From contig NZ_AYOD01000044.1 of NCBI RefSeq assembly GCF_000497755.1, positions 1 through 64,000 of the forward strand: a stretch of 64,000 nucleotides of DNA, read 5' to 3'. Within the stretch, counting starts at the first letter, position 1. Each line of letters begins with the position of its first letter. The stretch is from Aliihoeflea sp. 2WW (GTDB taxonomy: Bacteria; Pseudomonadota; Alphaproteobacteria; Rhizobiales; Rhizobiaceae). The notes under the pieces are model-generated. The model ran no database searches and was not told where the DNA came from. It was given only the letters and a program-made list of their open reading frames with translations. The translations under genes and the position numbers were made by a program. Below are positions 16,516 to 25,824 of the stretch, in pieces.

Positions 16516-16901
16516 GGGCCTTCATCCTCTGAAAGGCCGGCTACTCGGTCAATTGCTGAAACCCATTCTGTCCGCTCCGAGGGGCCCACTCCAATCCGGG
16601 GTCAAGTTTGCGCGCCGATTGACAGTGAAGAGGGCGTCCACAAATCTAGGGGCGATTTAGTCACAGAATGGAAAGGGCAAGTCACATATGGCGATCGCGA
16701 TTACCCGCGCCCTCTACCGCAGTGGCACGCGTGGCCGCGTTTTCAAATGGTTTGTTGCGACCAATTCAGAAGACTTGCGGCGGCAGGTATATGGTCGGCA
16801 GGTAGTCGCCTCGCCGTGCCTACCGCCCGCGGCTTCCTGGAGCTGAATGTCCCAGCGGCGCGGGCGTGTCGGAGGGAACCGACATGTTCGGCGGGAACCG
16901 G
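16516..16901. other. Transposon-scar region without a convincing gene
   Basis: Between the transposase remnants and the integrase fragment I see only one short candidate: a plus-strand frame at 16688-16846 (52 residues, MAIAITRALYRSGTRGRVFK...) with a purine-rich stretch upstream. Its composition is plausible for a small basic protein, but no family is recognised. The rest looks like rearranged remnant sequence. Confidence 0.4.
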
Positions 16902-17318
16902 TCAGTCTGGATCGGCGTCTGGCCTCCGCGCCATGTCCAAATAGGCATTGAGCTTCGTCTGATTGATGGACGTGACGGTCGCACGGCTGAAGAAGGGGAT
17001 CAGATAGCGCTCGATGACACCGCGATCAGCGATCGCCAATTTTTTGTGCCGCTGGCTTGTCAGCCCAAGAGCCTCAACATGAGCGAGGTATTGCCGAGCC
17101 ACCTTGTCGAACGAGGTCCTGCCCTCAAGAATGCCCTTTTCCGCGCTCCATACGGCCTTCTGATATTCCTGTTCGGCGCGTTTATCGGCTTCATCGCGGT
17201 CCGGCGTTTTCAAGCCGATGCGCTTCTGGCCATGCCCGGGCAGCGAAAAACGCATCCAGAAATTCGGACTGTCTTTGCGCTGGAACACTTCGTAGGGCTT
17301 CTTTGGAGAATCAAGCAC
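16902..17318 (-). pseudogene. Truncated phage-type integrase (N-terminal part only)
   Basis: The 138-residue frame contains the N-terminal DNA-binding region and the start of the core-binding domain of a tRNA-targeting integrase (PNFWMRFSLPGHGQKRIGLK, then FDKVARQYLAHVEALGL and KLNAYLDMARR). Full-length relatives have about 400 residues; the entire catalytic domain with its R-H-R-Y residues is missing. It lies 180 bases from the intact tRNA-Thr, the normal place of the integrase that made the island. Confidence 0.75.
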
Positions 17319-17364
17319 GGGGTCGCCACCAGCGATTTACTGTGGTGCACTAGCGCGCTAGCTG

Positions 17365-17446
17365 CGTGCTAATAGCACGGAGCAGCGTGCCCCTAACCTA
17401 TTGAAAAATAATCAACAGGGCAAACACGTGCTAATAGCGTGCTAAG
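17365..17446. repeat. Short direct repeats next to the attachment site
   Basis: CGTGCTAATAGC occurs at 17365-17376 and 17427-17438, and CGTGCTAA again at 17438-17445. They lie between the integrase start and the tRNA attachment site, where arm-type integrase or excisionase binding repeats are normally found. The number is too small and the spacing too irregular for CRISPR. Confidence 0.5.
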
Positions 17447-17497
17447 ACTTCTTGATTGTCACAAAATGCTAAATTTCTAGCAATTTCAAGAGGTTAA

Positions 17498-17572
<75 letters not shown>

Positions 17573-17691
17573 TTCCGGATGCGGCGGTCTTCTGCCATAG
17601 GAGGGGGGAGAGCGCAAGCGGGGTAACCAGCTTTTCAGGCGACCTTGCGAAAGCTGTTCCGTCGGCGCGGGACAGACGCTAGATATCGGCC

Positions 17692-17889
17692 ATGACCAGC
17701 CAGACACGTCCGCCCCCCAAGACCAGCGAAGCCGAGCGCCAGGAGGAAGCGCGACAAAAGCGCCTTGCCGAGCGGCTGCGCGCCAATTTGCAAAAGCGCA
17801 AGGCGCAGTCGCGCGCGCGGCGGGCGGGCGAGGCCGACGAGCGGCCGGAGGGGCTGTTGCAGGAGAATGACGGCGACGGGGATTCGTGA
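17692..17889 (+). CDS. Small basic hypothetical protein upstream of murA
   Basis: The 65-residue protein is highly charged and probably helical ([20 protein letters not shown], then [18 protein letters not shown]) with an acidic C-terminus. It starts shortly after the tRNA-Thr promoter region and precedes murA by 127 bases. Short charged proteins of this kind often precede murA in Rhizobiales, but I know no function. Confidence 0.65.
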   Translation: MTSQTRPPPKTSEAERQEEARQKRLAERLRANLQKRKAQSRARRAGEADERPEGLLQENDGDGDS

Positions 17890-18016
17890 GCGCATCCCGG
17901 CGCGTTCCTTGAACCGGCCGTTTCGATACGCTACAGCCCCGCCTTTACCCCTGCGAACACCTACCCCTGCGAACACTGGCCGAGTCCTCGCCTGGACCGG
18001 GAAAGAGAAACACAAG

Positions 18017-19306
18017 ATGGATCGCATCCGCATCGTCGGCGGCAACGAACTGCGCGGCACCATTCCGATTTCGGGCGCGAAGAACGCCGCCCTCCCCTTG
18101 ATGATCGCCTCGCTCCTGACCGACGAGACCTTGATGCTGCACAACGTGCCGCATCTGGCCGACGTGGAGCAGCTCATCCGCATCCTCGGCAATCACGGCG
18201 TCGACTATTCGGTCAATGGACGGCGGCTTTCGCAGCAGGAAGGCTATTCGCGGACGATCAACTTCACCGCCAAGGAAATCGTCGACACGACCGCGCCCTA
18301 TGAACTCGTCTCCAAGATGCGGGCGAGTTTCTGGGTCATCGGGCCGCTTCTGGCGCGCATGGGCGAATGCCGCGTGTCGCTGCCAGGTGGCTGCGCGATC
18401 GGCACGCGTCCGGTCGACCTCTTCATCGACGGTCTGCGCGCGCTTTCGGCCGAGATCGAGATCGAGCAGGGCTATATCATCGCCAAGGCGAAGAAGGGCC
18501 TGATCGGCGCGCGCTACGCGTTCCCCAAGGTTTCCGTCGGCGCGACGCATGTCCTGATGATGGCCGCGACGCTGGCCAAGGGGCAGACGATCCTCGAAAA
18601 CGCGGCGCAGGAGCCGGAAGTCGTCAATCTCGCCGAATGCCTCAACGCCATGGGCGCCAAGGTTTCGGGCGCGGGCACGGCGACCATCGTGATCGACGGC
18701 GTCGCACGCCTCCACGGCGCCCGCGTCGAGGTCATTCCGGACCGGATCGAGACCGGCACCTATGCGATGGCCGTCGCGATGACGGGCGGCGACGTGCTGC
18801 TGGAAGGCGCGCGGGCGGATTTGTTGCAGAACGCGCTCGACACGCTTTCGCAGACGGGCGCGGAGATCACCCAGACGAATTCGGGCCTGCGCATCGTGCG
18901 CAACGGCTCGGGCATCGGGCCGGTCGACATCACGACGGAGCCCTTCCCCGGCTTTCCAACCGATTTGCAGGCGCAGTTCATGGGGCTGATGACCAAGGCA
19001 GACGGGCGCTCGAAGATCACCGAGACGATCTTCGAGAACCGGTTCATGCACGTGCAGGAACTGGCGCGGCTGGGTGCGCGGATTTCGCTCTCCGGCCAAT
19101 CGGCGATCATCGACGGCGTCGACCGGCTGCGCGGCGCGCCGGTAATGGCGACCGACCTTCGCGCCTCCGTGTCGCTGGTGATCGCGGGGCTGGCGGCCGA
19201 GGGCGAGACGATCGTCAACCGCGTCTATCATCTGGACCGCGGCTTCGAGCGGCTGGAGACCAAGCTTTCCGAATGCGGCGCGGCGATCGAGCGGCTGTCC
19301 TCCTGA
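18017..19306 (+). CDS. murA: UDP-N-acetylglucosamine 1-carboxyvinyltransferase
   Basis: MurA transfers enolpyruvate from phosphoenolpyruvate to UDP-GlcNAc, the first committed cytosolic step of peptidoglycan synthesis. The 429 residues match the family. C126 in [10 protein letters not shown] is the catalytic, fosfomycin-sensitive cysteine, and the RPVDLF and [11 protein letters not shown] segments are standard. I use the ATG at 18017 preceded by AAGAGAAA; longer upstream frames are not conserved in type. It begins the murA-DUF2948-hisD block. Confidence 0.97.
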   Translation: MDRIRIVGGNELRGTIPISGAKNAALPLMIASLLTDETLMLHNVPHLADVEQLIRILGNHGVDYSVNGRRLSQQEGYSRTINFTAKEIVDTTAPYELVSKMRASFWVIGPLLARMGECRVSLPGGCAIGTRPVDLFIDGLRALSAEIEIEQGYIIAKAKKGLIGARYAFPKVSVGATHVLMMAATLAKGQTILENAAQEPEVVNLAECLNAMGAKVSGAGTATIVIDGVARLHGARVEVIPDRIETGTYAMAVAMTGGDVLLEGARADLLQNALDTLSQTGAEITQTNSGLRIVRNGSGIGPVDITTEPFPGFPTDLQAQFMGLMTKADGRSKITETIFENRFMHVQELARLGARISLSGQSAIIDGVDRLRGAPVMATDLRASVSLVIAGLAAEGETIVNRVYHLDRGFERLETKLSECGAAIERLSS

Positions 19307-19395
19307 TCGGGTTTTCGTTGCGCTGCAACTAAACTATATCATTGAAAGCGCCGGCACCTGCCGGCGTTCGACAATGCGAGATCGGGGCCTGTGGA

Positions 19396-19830
19396 ATGAG
19401 CGAACTGAAACTCGTCGCACTCGACGAAGAGGATCTGAAGGTCATTTCCGCTCATTGCCAGGACGCCCTCCTGAAGACCGGCGACATCGCCTATTTTCCG
19501 GCCGAGAAGCGGCTCGTCGTCGCGATGAACCGCTTCGTCTGGGAAAAGAAGACCGGCTTTTTCCGCCGCGACTACGAGCGCCGCCGCGCGGCGCTGCATT
19601 TCGAGCGCGTGAGCGGCATCAAGCTTTCGGGCGTCGACCGGACGCGGCCGCAGGACGTTCACGAACTGCTGGCGATCCGCTTCATGGCCGGGGAACTGCC
19701 GGGCGGAACGATCGAGCTCGTCTTTGCCGGCAATGCCGCCATGCGGCTCGAGGTGGAATACATCGAGGCACGGCTTGCCGACCTCGGCGCGGCATGGGAA
19801 ACCGGCAGCCGCCCCCAGCACACGACCTAA
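19396..19830 (+). CDS. DUF2948 family protein
   Basis: The 144-residue protein belongs to a family found almost only in alphaproteobacteria, regularly between murA and hisD. Visible conserved parts are ISAHCQDALLKTGDIAYFP and FVWEKKTGFFRRDYERRRA. It is predicted cytosolic, and its function is unknown. The start is at 19396 (GTGGA upstream). It is followed by hisD after 16 bases and is probably co-transcribed with it. Confidence 0.85.
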   Translation: MSELKLVALDEEDLKVISAHCQDALLKTGDIAYFPAEKRLVVAMNRFVWEKKTGFFRRDYERRRAALHFERVSGIKLSGVDRTRPQDVHELLAIRFMAGELPGGTIELVFAGNAAMRLEVEYIEARLADLGAAWETGSRPQHTT

Positions 19831-19846
19831 GGACGACAGCAGCGAC

Positions 19847-21139
19847 ATGGCCATTCGCCTCGACATGACCGACGCCGATTTCGAGGCCGGGTTCTCGGCG
19901 TTCCTCGGCTCCAAGCGCGAGGCCGCGCAGGACGTGGACGACACGGTGCGCGCGATCATCGCCGATGTGCGCGCGCGCGGCGACGAGGCCCTGCTGGATT
20001 ACAGCATCCGTTTCGACCGGCTCGACTTTTCAGATACGGGCATCGCGTTCTCGGCGGCGGAGATCGAGGCGGCGGTGCGTGCCGTGGATGCGGCGACGCT
20101 CGATGCGCTGACACTCGCACATGAGCGGATCACCTCGCACCACGAGCGGCAGATGCCGAAGGACGACCGCTATGTCGACGCGATCGGCGTCGAGCTCGGC
20201 TCGCGCTGGACGGCGATCGAGGCCGTCGGGCTTTACGTTCCGGGCGGCACGGCGAGCTATCCGAGTTCGGTGCTGATGAACGCCGTGCCGGCGCGCGTCG
20301 CGGGTGTTGAGCGCATCGTGATGGTGGTGCCGACGCCGGATGGCGTGGTGAATCCGCTGGTGCTGGCGGCGGCGCACATTGCCGGCGTCAGCGAAATCTA
20401 CCGGATCGGCGGGGCGCAGGCGATCGCGGCGCTCGCCCATGGGACGGAGACGATCCGCCCCGTCTCCAAGATCGTCGGACCGGGCAATGCCTATGTGGCG
20501 GCGGCCAAGCGGCAGGTGTTCGGCACGGTCGGCATCGACATGATCGCGGGACCGTCCGAAATCCTCGTCGTCGCCGACGCCGACAACGATCCGGCCTGGA
20601 TCGCGGCCGATTTGATCGCGCAGGCCGAGCACGACGTCGCGGCGCAGTCGATCCTGATTACCGACGATTCGGCGTTCGGCGAACGCGTGGCGGCCGAGGT
20701 CGAACGGCAGATCGCGGCGTTGCCTCGCGGCGAGATCGCAGCCGCGAGCTGGCGCGATTTCGGCGCGATCATCCATGTTTCGGATTTCGACGCGGCGCTG
20801 CCGCTGATCGACCGCATCGCGGCGGAACACCTTGAACTTGCAGTCGCCGACCCCGAGGCGCTGATGGCGCGCATCCGCAATGCGGGCGCGATCTTCCTCG
20901 GACGGCACACGCCCGAAACGATCGGCGACTATGTCGGCGGGTCGAACCACGTGCTTCCGACAGCGCGCTCGGCGCGGTTTTCGTCCGGCCTTTCGGTGAT
21001 GGAATTCGTCAAGCGGACGTCGATCCTGAAATGTGGCCCGGACCAGCTTCGCGCGCTCGGGCCGGCGGCGATCGCGCTGGCCGAAGCCGAGGGGCTTGCC
21101 GGGCACGGTCGCGCCGTCTCCATCCGGCTGAACATGTGA
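19847..21139 (+). CDS. hisD: Histidinol dehydrogenase
   Basis: HisD performs the last two steps of histidine biosynthesis, oxidising L-histidinol to L-histidine with two NAD+. The 430 residues include the signature region [12 protein letters not shown] and the zinc-ligand motif [11 protein letters not shown]; the catalytic E-H pair is in AEHLEL. The start at 19847 fits the family N-terminus. It is followed five bases later by the UPF0262 gene, as in other Rhizobiales. Confidence 0.97.
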   Translation: MAIRLDMTDADFEAGFSAFLGSKREAAQDVDDTVRAIIADVRARGDEALLDYSIRFDRLDFSDTGIAFSAAEIEAAVRAVDAATLDALTLAHERITSHHERQMPKDDRYVDAIGVELGSRWTAIEAVGLYVPGGTASYPSSVLMNAVPARVAGVERIVMVVPTPDGVVNPLVLAAAHIAGVSEIYRIGGAQAIAALAHGTETIRPVSKIVGPGNAYVAAAKRQVFGTVGIDMIAGPSEILVVADADNDPAWIAADLIAQAEHDVAAQSILITDDSAFGERVAAEVERQIAALPRGEIAAASWRDFGAIIHVSDFDAALPLIDRIAAEHLELAVADPEALMARIRNAGAIFLGRHTPETIGDYVGGSNHVLPTARSARFSSGLSVMEFVKRTSILKCGPDQLRALGPAAIALAEAEGLAGHGRAVSIRLNM

Positions 21140-21144
21140 GCGCG

Positions 21145-21630
21145 ATGGACGGCGGCGACACGACACGCAACCGCCTGATCGACGTCGAGCTCGACGAATC
21201 GATCGGCCGGTCAACGCCCGATGTCGAGCACGAACGCGCCGTCGCGATCTTCGACCTGATCGAGGACAACAGCTTCCACCCGGTCAGCGACGATGCGGGC
21301 GGCCCCTACAAGCTCAAGCTCTCGCTGGCCGATTCCCGCCTCGTCTTCGGCATCTCGCGCGAGGACGACGCGGCCGTCGTCACGCATATCCTGTCGCTGA
21401 CGCCCTTCCGGCGGATCGTGAAGGACTATTTCCTGATCTGCGAAAGCTATTACGAGGCGATCCGCACCTCGACGCCGAGCCAGATCGAGGCGATCGACAT
21501 GGGCCGGCGCGGGCTTCATAACGAGGGCTCGCAGACGCTGATGGACCGGCTGTCGGGCAAGATCGACGTCGATTTCGACACCGCGCGGCGGCTCTTCACG
21601 CTGGTCTGCGTGCTGCACTGGCGGGGCTGA
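21145..21630 (+). CDS. UPF0262 family protein
   Basis: The 161-residue protein matches the alphaproteobacterial UPF0262 family: RLIDVELDE near the N-terminus, [20 protein letters not shown], and the conserved [15 protein letters not shown] with [13 protein letters not shown]. It is cytosolic and of unknown function. It lies five bases after hisD and six before the phosphatase gene, consistent with one operon. Confidence 0.9.
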   Translation: MDGGDTTRNRLIDVELDESIGRSTPDVEHERAVAIFDLIEDNSFHPVSDDAGGPYKLKLSLADSRLVFGISREDDAAVVTHILSLTPFRRIVKDYFLICESYYEAIRTSTPSQIEAIDMGRRGLHNEGSQTLMDRLSGKIDVDFDTARRLFTLVCVLHWRG

Positions 21631-21636
21631 CGCCAG

Positions 21637-22074
21637 ATGCCGGGCGACAAACCAGCGCCGAAATCGATCCTGTTCCTGTGCGGCATGAACGCAATCCGCT
21701 CGCCGATGGCCGAGGCGCTGGCGCGAAACGATCTGCCGAAGGGTGTCTTCGTTGCCTCCGCCGGTGTGCGGCCGGGCGAGCGCGACCCCTTCGTCGAGGC
21801 GGTGCTGAAGGAAGCCGGGCTGAACGGCGTTGCCCATGCGCCACAGCTTCTCGACGATCTCGAAGACAGCTATTTCGACCTGATCGTGACGCTGGCGCCC
21901 GAGGCGCACCACGCCGCGCTCGAACTGACGCGGTCGATGGCGATCGACGTCGAATACTGGCCGACGGCCGATCCTTCGACTGCGACGGGCACGCGCGAGC
22001 AGATCATGGGCGCCTATCGCGACGTGCGCGACCGGCTCAAGTTGCAGATTCAAAAGCGGTTTGGAAAAGCGTAG
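21637..22074 (+). CDS. Low-molecular-weight protein tyrosine phosphatase family protein
   Basis: The 145-residue protein has the phosphatase loop C-x5-R-S (C15 to R21 in CGMNAIRS) and a later DP pair (PTADPST) matching the general-acid position of LMW phosphatases. The same fold serves arsenate reductases, so the substrate is open. It is next to UPF0262 and infA in the conserved order for Rhizobiales. Confidence 0.85.
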   Translation: MPGDKPAPKSILFLCGMNAIRSPMAEALARNDLPKGVFVASAGVRPGERDPFVEAVLKEAGLNGVAHAPQLLDDLEDSYFDLIVTLAPEAHHAALELTRSMAIDVEYWPTADPSTATGTREQIMGAYRDVRDRLKLQIQKRFGKA

Positions 22075-22077
22075 CGG

Positions 22078-22096
22078 ACACGCGCATTATGCGTGT
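22078..22096 (+). terminator. Small hairpin after the phosphatase gene
   Basis: ACACGC and GCGTGT form a 6-bp stem with a 7-base loop four bases after the stop codon. No clear T-run follows. It may end the hisD operon or be incidental; infA begins 82 bases later. Confidence 0.3.
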
Positions 22097-22177
22097 TCCC
22101 AAAATCGCCAACTTCCTATAGGTTCCGCGCCAATCGCGGCCTATATAGCCGAAACCAGCACAAACCAAAGGTTCCGA

Positions 22178-22396
22178 ATGCCGAAGGAAGAAGTCCTCGA
22201 GTTCCCGGGCGTCGTCGTCGAATTGTTGCCGAATGCGATGTTCCGGGTCAAGCTTGAAAACGATCACGAGATCATTGCCCATACGGCCGGCCGCATGCGC
22301 AAGAACCGCATTCGTGTCCTCACCGGCGACAAGGTGCAGGTCGAGATGACGCCCTACGACCTGACCAAGGGCCGCATCACCTATCGCTTCAAGTAA
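22178..22396 (+). CDS. infA: Translation initiation factor IF-1
   Basis: The 72-residue S1-like OB-fold protein has the invariant family sequences ([38 protein letters not shown] and [12 protein letters not shown]). It binds the ribosomal A site and assists initiation with IF-2 and IF-3. The start at 22178 gives the canonical length. Confidence 0.98.
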   Translation: MPKEEVLEFPGVVVELLPNAMFRVKLENDHEIIAHTAGRMRKNRIRVLTGDKVQVEMTPYDLTKGRITYRFK

Positions 22397-22423
22397 GTCC
22401 GCACCCGGCGGCGCAGGATTTCG

Positions 22424-23050
22424 ATGAGCATTCTCCAGAAGCTTGTCCTTGCATCCGGTTCGCCGCGGCGGATCGAGCTTCTCCAGCAAGCAGGCATCGA
22501 GCCCGACCGCATCTTCGCGACCGATATCGACGAGACGCCCAACCGGGCCGAGCATCCGCGCTCGCTGGCCAAGCGGCTCGCGCAGGGCAAGGCCGACAAG
22601 GCCGCCGAAGGCATGAAGCGCCTCGGCGAGGAGCCGGCTTTCGTGCTGGCCGCCGATACGGTCGTCGCGGTTGGCCGGCGCATTTTGCCCAAGGCCGAAA
22701 CGCTGGAAGACGCGCAGGACTGCCTGCGGCTTCTTTCGGGCCGCGCGCACCGGGTCTATTCCGGCGTCTCCGTGATCACGCCGGCCGGCAAGTCGCGGCT
22801 TCGCCTCGTCGAAACGCGCGTGCGCTTCAAGCGTCTGTCGCGCGAGGAGATCGATGCCTATCTCGCTTCGGGCGAATGGCGCGGCAAGGCGGGCGGCTAC
22901 GCGATCCAGGGGCTCGCGGGCGCGTTCGTCGTCAAACTCGTCGGCTCGTACACCAATGTCGTCGGCCTGCCGCTTTACGAGACGGTTAGCCTTCTTGCCG
23001 GCGACGGCTATAAGGTCACGGCAAGCGCACCGACCGGGACGGCGGTCTGA
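22424..23050 (+). CDS. maf: Maf-family nucleotide pyrophosphatase
   Basis: The 208-residue protein has the Maf signature [12 protein letters not shown] near the N-terminus, ADTVV and the AGGYAIQG segment. Family members hydrolyse non-canonical or UTP/dTTP nucleotides and are linked to septum inhibition in Bacillus. It lies 27 bases after infA and shares one base with the yacG start, so the three are likely one transcript. Confidence 0.95.
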   Translation: MSILQKLVLASGSPRRIELLQQAGIEPDRIFATDIDETPNRAEHPRSLAKRLAQGKADKAAEGMKRLGEEPAFVLAADTVVAVGRRILPKAETLEDAQDCLRLLSGRAHRVYSGVSVITPAGKSRLRLVETRVRFKRLSREEIDAYLASGEWRGKAGGYAIQGLAGAFVVKLVGSYTNVVGLPLYETVSLLAGDGYKVTASAPTGTAV

Positions 23051-23250
23051 TGGCGCTCGACGCCGCCAACGTGACGCCGCTGCGCCCCAAGCGCGCGTGC
23101 CCCGAATGCGGCAAGCAATCACAGCGCGCGAGCTTTCCGTTCTGCTCGGAGCGCTGCAAGAATGTCGACCTGAATCGCTGGCTGACCGGCTCCTACGTGA
23201 TCCCCGCGACCGAGGACGAGGATGACGGCAGCGAGGACGAGCGCGGCTGA
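23050..23250 (+). CDS. yacG: DNA gyrase inhibitor YacG, zinc-binding
   Basis: The 66-residue protein has the four zinc cysteines in the YacG arrangement: CPECGK (C17, C20) and [14 protein letters not shown] (C32, C36). It is known to bind GyrB and inhibit gyrase. An acidic tail ([10 protein letters not shown]) ends the protein. The start overlaps the maf stop by one base. Confidence 0.95.
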   Translation: MALDAANVTPLRPKRACPECGKQSQRASFPFCSERCKNVDLNRWLTGSYVIPATEDEDDGSEDERG

Positions 23251-23292
23251 AAAGGGCGCAAATTTTTCGCCGGCTTTCGCAACGTCAGCCGC

Positions 23293-23320
23293 TGGACAGG
23301 GCGATTTGGCGTGTTATAAC
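23293..23320 (+). promoter_or_regulatory. Promoter of tRNA-Phe
   Basis: TGGACA (23293-23298) and TATAAC (23315-23320), spaced by 16 bases, form a good sigma-70 promoter. Transcription would start near 23327, about 54 bases before the tRNA. Confidence 0.6.
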
Positions 23321-23380
23321 CCGCTCGCTTCCGGCGGAAACCAACACCGCCCCGGCCTTTCAAGGCCGACCGGAGCGGTT

Positions 23381-23456
23381 GCCCAGGTAGCTCAGTTGGT
23401 AGAGCATGCGACTGAAAATCGCAGTGTCGGCGGTTCGACTCCGTCCCTGGGCACCA
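23381..23456 (+). tRNA. tRNA-Phe (anticodon GAA)
   Basis: The sequence forms a full cloverleaf: acceptor GCCCAGG with CCTGGGC, D-arm TAGCTCAGTTGGTAGAGCA, anticodon loop CTGAAAA giving GAA, T-loop GTTCGACTC and encoded CCA. It lies in the usual place downstream of yacG in Rhizobiales. Confidence 0.97.
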
Positions 23457-23572
23457 TTTCGAATTTCCAATCGTGATCTTCGTTTGCGCGGCGTTAACCT
23501 TTCGTTAACCAATCTGGCGCACCTTGTTGCGATAGCGTGCCGACCACGGATGTACTGGCGGGGCGCGATTTG

Positions 23573-23600
23573 AAAAGCCGGGCCTTGCGCCCGGCTTTTT
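23573..23600 (+). terminator. Intrinsic terminator after tRNA-Phe
   Basis: A 7-bp stem GCCGGGC/GCCCGGC with a 5-base loop is preceded by AAAA and followed by TTTTT. This canonical structure lies 117 bases beyond the tRNA and could end the tRNA transcript. Confidence 0.85.
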
Positions 23601-23689
23601 CACGTCCGCACATCGATATTCCACACGCGCCGGAACACTCGGTTCATCCGCTCGTTTTGCAAGTCCAATCCCCAACCAAGGACATGACC

Positions 23690-23935
23690 ATGGACCCGAT
23701 GCAGAACGACGACCGCGAAACGCACGGCCTGGAGCGCCAGATCGCCGATTTGCGCGAGGAACTGGCCTCACTGCAGAGCGCGGCCAGCGAGCGGGCGCAG
23801 CAAGCCTATGAAGTCGTCAAGGACAATCCCGGCACCTCGATCCTCGTCGCCTCGGTGCTCGCCGGCGTGATCGGCTTCGTGCTCGGCCAGCAGGCAGAAG
23901 CCGAACGGCACCAGAGCCGCTGGCGCTGGAATTGA
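23690..23935 (+). CDS. Small membrane-anchored DUF883/ElaB-like protein
   Basis: The 81-residue protein has an N-terminal amphipathic coiled-coil region (LERQIADLREELASLQSAAS), the VKDNPGTSIL motif and a C-terminal helix (LVASVLAGVIGFVLGQQ). This layout resembles the DUF883 (ElaB/YqjD) family of inner-membrane ribosome-associated proteins. AAGGA lies eight bases before the ATG at 23690; an ATG two codons earlier is less well spaced. Confidence 0.8.
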   Translation: MDPMQNDDRETHGLERQIADLREELASLQSAASERAQQAYEVVKDNPGTSILVASVLAGVIGFVLGQQAEAERHQSRWRWN

Positions 23936-24009
23936 TTGGACGGACGGCGGCAGTGCTTCGTTTGATGCCAAGTCGTCACGGCGGGTAATGTTGCTGTCTT
24001 TCTGAAGTG

Positions 24010-24047
24010 ACCCCCACCCTTTATCCCTCCCCACAAGGGGGAGGGAG
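24010..24047 (-). repeat. Dispersed intergenic GC-rich repeat, copy 2
   Basis: This is the inverse copy of the 38-bp unit at 2-39, with one mismatch and the same perfect 9-bp inverted repeat (24024-24032 and 24038-24046). It lies between the DUF883-like and L,D-transpeptidase genes. The gap 23936-24231 otherwise contains only the regulatory structures listed next. Confidence 0.75.
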
Positions 24048-24165
24048 TCGTCGGCGTCCCGCTCATAAGGCCGACGACTGCTCTTAACGCGGGCAAGTTC
24101 AAATCGTCATCGAACGTCTTGCCGACCTCGATTAACCACGGCGCGAAGTAACGCAGGTTCTCACG

Positions 24166-24180
24166 GCTACGTTACGTAGC
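24166..24180. promoter_or_regulatory. Perfect palindrome upstream of the L,D-transpeptidase gene
   Basis: GCTACGTTACGTAGC is a perfect inverted repeat with 7-base arms around one base, 52 bases before the start codon. It adjoins an AT-rich TTATATT that could serve as a -10 element, so it is a good operator candidate for an unknown dimeric regulator. Confidence 0.45.
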
Positions 24181-24204
24181 GTTATATTCGCGATGTGATT
24201 TACT

Positions 24205-24231
24205 AGCGCTCTGGTTGCAGGAGCGCTTTTT
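24205..24231 (+). promoter_or_regulatory. Hairpin that sequesters the ribosome binding site of the L,D-transpeptidase gene
   Basis: AGCGCTC (24205-24211) and GAGCGCT (24221-24227) pair perfectly with a 9-base loop, and TTTTT runs directly into the ATG at 24232. The only ribosome binding site, GGAG at 24220-24223, is inside the 3' arm. The structure can therefore act as a translational switch or as an intrinsic terminator placed exactly before the gene. Confidence 0.55.
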
Positions 24232-24657
24232 ATGGTTCGGTTCGTTCCCCTCATCCTCGCGGCAATTCTGGCCATCGCGCCGGTTTCGGCTCATGCGGCG
24301 AGTCTCGTTGCCAAGGTGAGCCTGGCCACCCAGACGATGACCGTCAGCCACAATGGCAAGGTGCTCTATCGCTGGCCGGTCTCGACGGCGCGCAAGGGCA
24401 AGATCACGCCGACCGGGCAGTGGTCGGCGAAGTGGCTTTCGAAGAACCATCGGTCGAGCCGGTATGAGAACGCGCCGATGCCTTACGCGATCTTCTACAA
24501 CGGACATTACGCGGTGCATGGCACCAATCAGGTGAACCGGCTCGGGCGGCCGGCCTCGGCGGGGTGCGTGCGCCTTCATCCCGAACACGCCGCACGACTG
24601 TTTTCGCTGACGCAACGCGTCGGGCTGAAGCAGACGCGGATCGTCGTTCAGCGCTGA
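24232..24657 (+). CDS. Periplasmic L,D-transpeptidase (YkuD domain)
   Basis: The 141-residue protein has a signal peptide of about 22 residues (ending SAHA) and a compact YkuD domain with the active-site pattern HGTN followed by SAGCVRL, in which the cysteine is the nucleophile. Such enzymes form 3-3 peptidoglycan cross-links or attach proteins to peptidoglycan. Most of the mature protein is the catalytic domain. The start follows the sequestering hairpin. Its 3' end overlaps the convergent M42 peptidase gene by 10 bases. Confidence 0.92.
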   Translation: MVRFVPLILAAILAIAPVSAHAASLVAKVSLATQTMTVSHNGKVLYRWPVSTARKGKITPTGQWSAKWLSKNHRSSRYENAPMPYAIFYNGHYAVHGTNQVNRLGRPASAGCVRLHPEHAARLFSLTQRVGLKQTRIVVQR

Positions 24658-25811
24658 TCGTCGGAATGGACGTGGATGATCTCCGGATCGAATTCCGGCT
24701 GTTCGGCCTCTTCCATCGGCTGTTCGGTGAAGCCTTCGAGGCTCGACACTTCGCTGACGTCCCGCTCGATCTCGAGCGGGCTGACGACATAGCGCGCGAT
24801 GAGTTCGGCGATCGAGATCAGTGCGTGAACGTGGATGCGCTCGTAGCCGTGCGATGCGTCGATGCCGAAAGCGACGAGGGCAGTGCGCACGTCGTGGCCG
24901 GCCTCGATGGCGGAGGCGGAATCCGAGCGGTAGTAGCGGAAGATATCCTTCTGGTACTGGAGCCCGTTCTCGCGGCACAGATCGACCAGCTTGCGGGTCA
25001 GATGGTAGTCGAAGGGGCCAGCCTGATCGGCCATGGCGATGGTGACGCCGAATTCGGACGAGTTCTGGCCGGGCGCGGTTGTGCCGTTGTCGATGGTGAC
25101 CATCGAGGCGATTTCAGGCGTGACGATGGAGGCCGCGCCGACGCCGACTTCCTCGGCGATGGTGAAGAGCCAATGAATGTCGACGGGCGTCGTGGCCTTT
25201 TCATCCTCCAGCGCCTTGATCGCGGCGAGCGCGATGGCGACGCCGGCCTTGTCATCGAGATGGCGCGAATTGATATAGCCATTGTCGAGGAATTCGGGCT
25301 GCGGATCGACGGCGACGAAATCGCCGACATCGATGCCGAGAGCATGGGTTTCCTCGCGGTTCTTCGTCAGCGCGTCGATGCGCAGCTCGATGAAGTCCCA
25401 ACCGACGGGAAGCGTGTCGACGCCCTCGTTGAAGGTGTGGCCGGATGCCTTCAGGGGCAGGATCGTGCCGCGATAGGCGCCCTGCTCCGTGTAGATCGTC
25501 ACGCGCGCGCCTTCGGCGAAGCGCGCCGACCAGTTGCCGATGGGCACGAGTTCGAGGCGGCCATTGTCCTTGACCATCTTCACCTGCGCGCCGAGCGTGT
25601 CGAGATGGGTGATGATCGCGCGGGCGCCGCGGCGGCGCGAGCCCTGGCGCACGGCGCGGATGGCACCACGACGCGTCAGTTCCGGCGTCAGGCCGAGCCG
25701 TTCGAGCTCTTCGGAGCAATAGCGCACGACCTGGTCGGTGTAGCCGGTCGGGCTGTTGATCGAGAGCAGATTGTGGAGCTGTCGAGCGAGATAGGCTTCG
25801 TCGATCTTCAA
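24648..25811 (-). CDS. M42-type metallopeptidase of the NAGGN osmolyte system
   Basis: The 387-residue protein resembles M42/M20 di-zinc aminopeptidases: metal-ligand segments THLDTLG, DDKAGVA and IAEEVGVG are visible. This subgroup is always next to the N-acetylglutaminylglutamine amide genes and probably acts in turnover or processing of that dipeptide osmolyte. The start codon is TTG, with GAGG seven bases upstream. It is third in the operon, 13 bases after ngg. The precise substrate has not been shown as far as I know. Confidence 0.88.
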   Translation of the reverse strand: MKIDEAYLARQLHNLLSINSPTGYTDQVVRYCSEELERLGLTPELTRRGAIRAVRQGSRRRGARAIITHLDTLGAQVKMVKDNGRLELVPIGNWSARFAEGARVTIYTEQGAYRGTILPLKASGHTFNEGVDTLPVGWDFIELRIDALTKNREETHALGIDVGDFVAVDPQPEFLDNGYINSRHLDDKAGVAIALAAIKALEDEKATTPVDIHWLFTIAEEVGVGAASIVTPEIASMVTIDNGTTAPGQNSSEFGVTIAMADQAGPFDYHLTRKLVDLCRENGLQYQKDIFRYYRSDSASAIEAGHDVRTALVAFGIDASHGYERIHVHALISIAELIARYVVSPLEIERDVSEVSSLEGFTEQPMEEAEQPEFDPEIIHVHSDDQR

Positions 25812-25824
25812 GATTCAACCTCGA

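Noticed and set aside
17365-17446. CRISPR-like repeat array
   Set aside because: Only two full and one partial 12-base repeats with unequal spacing and no cas genes; integrase arm sites fit better.
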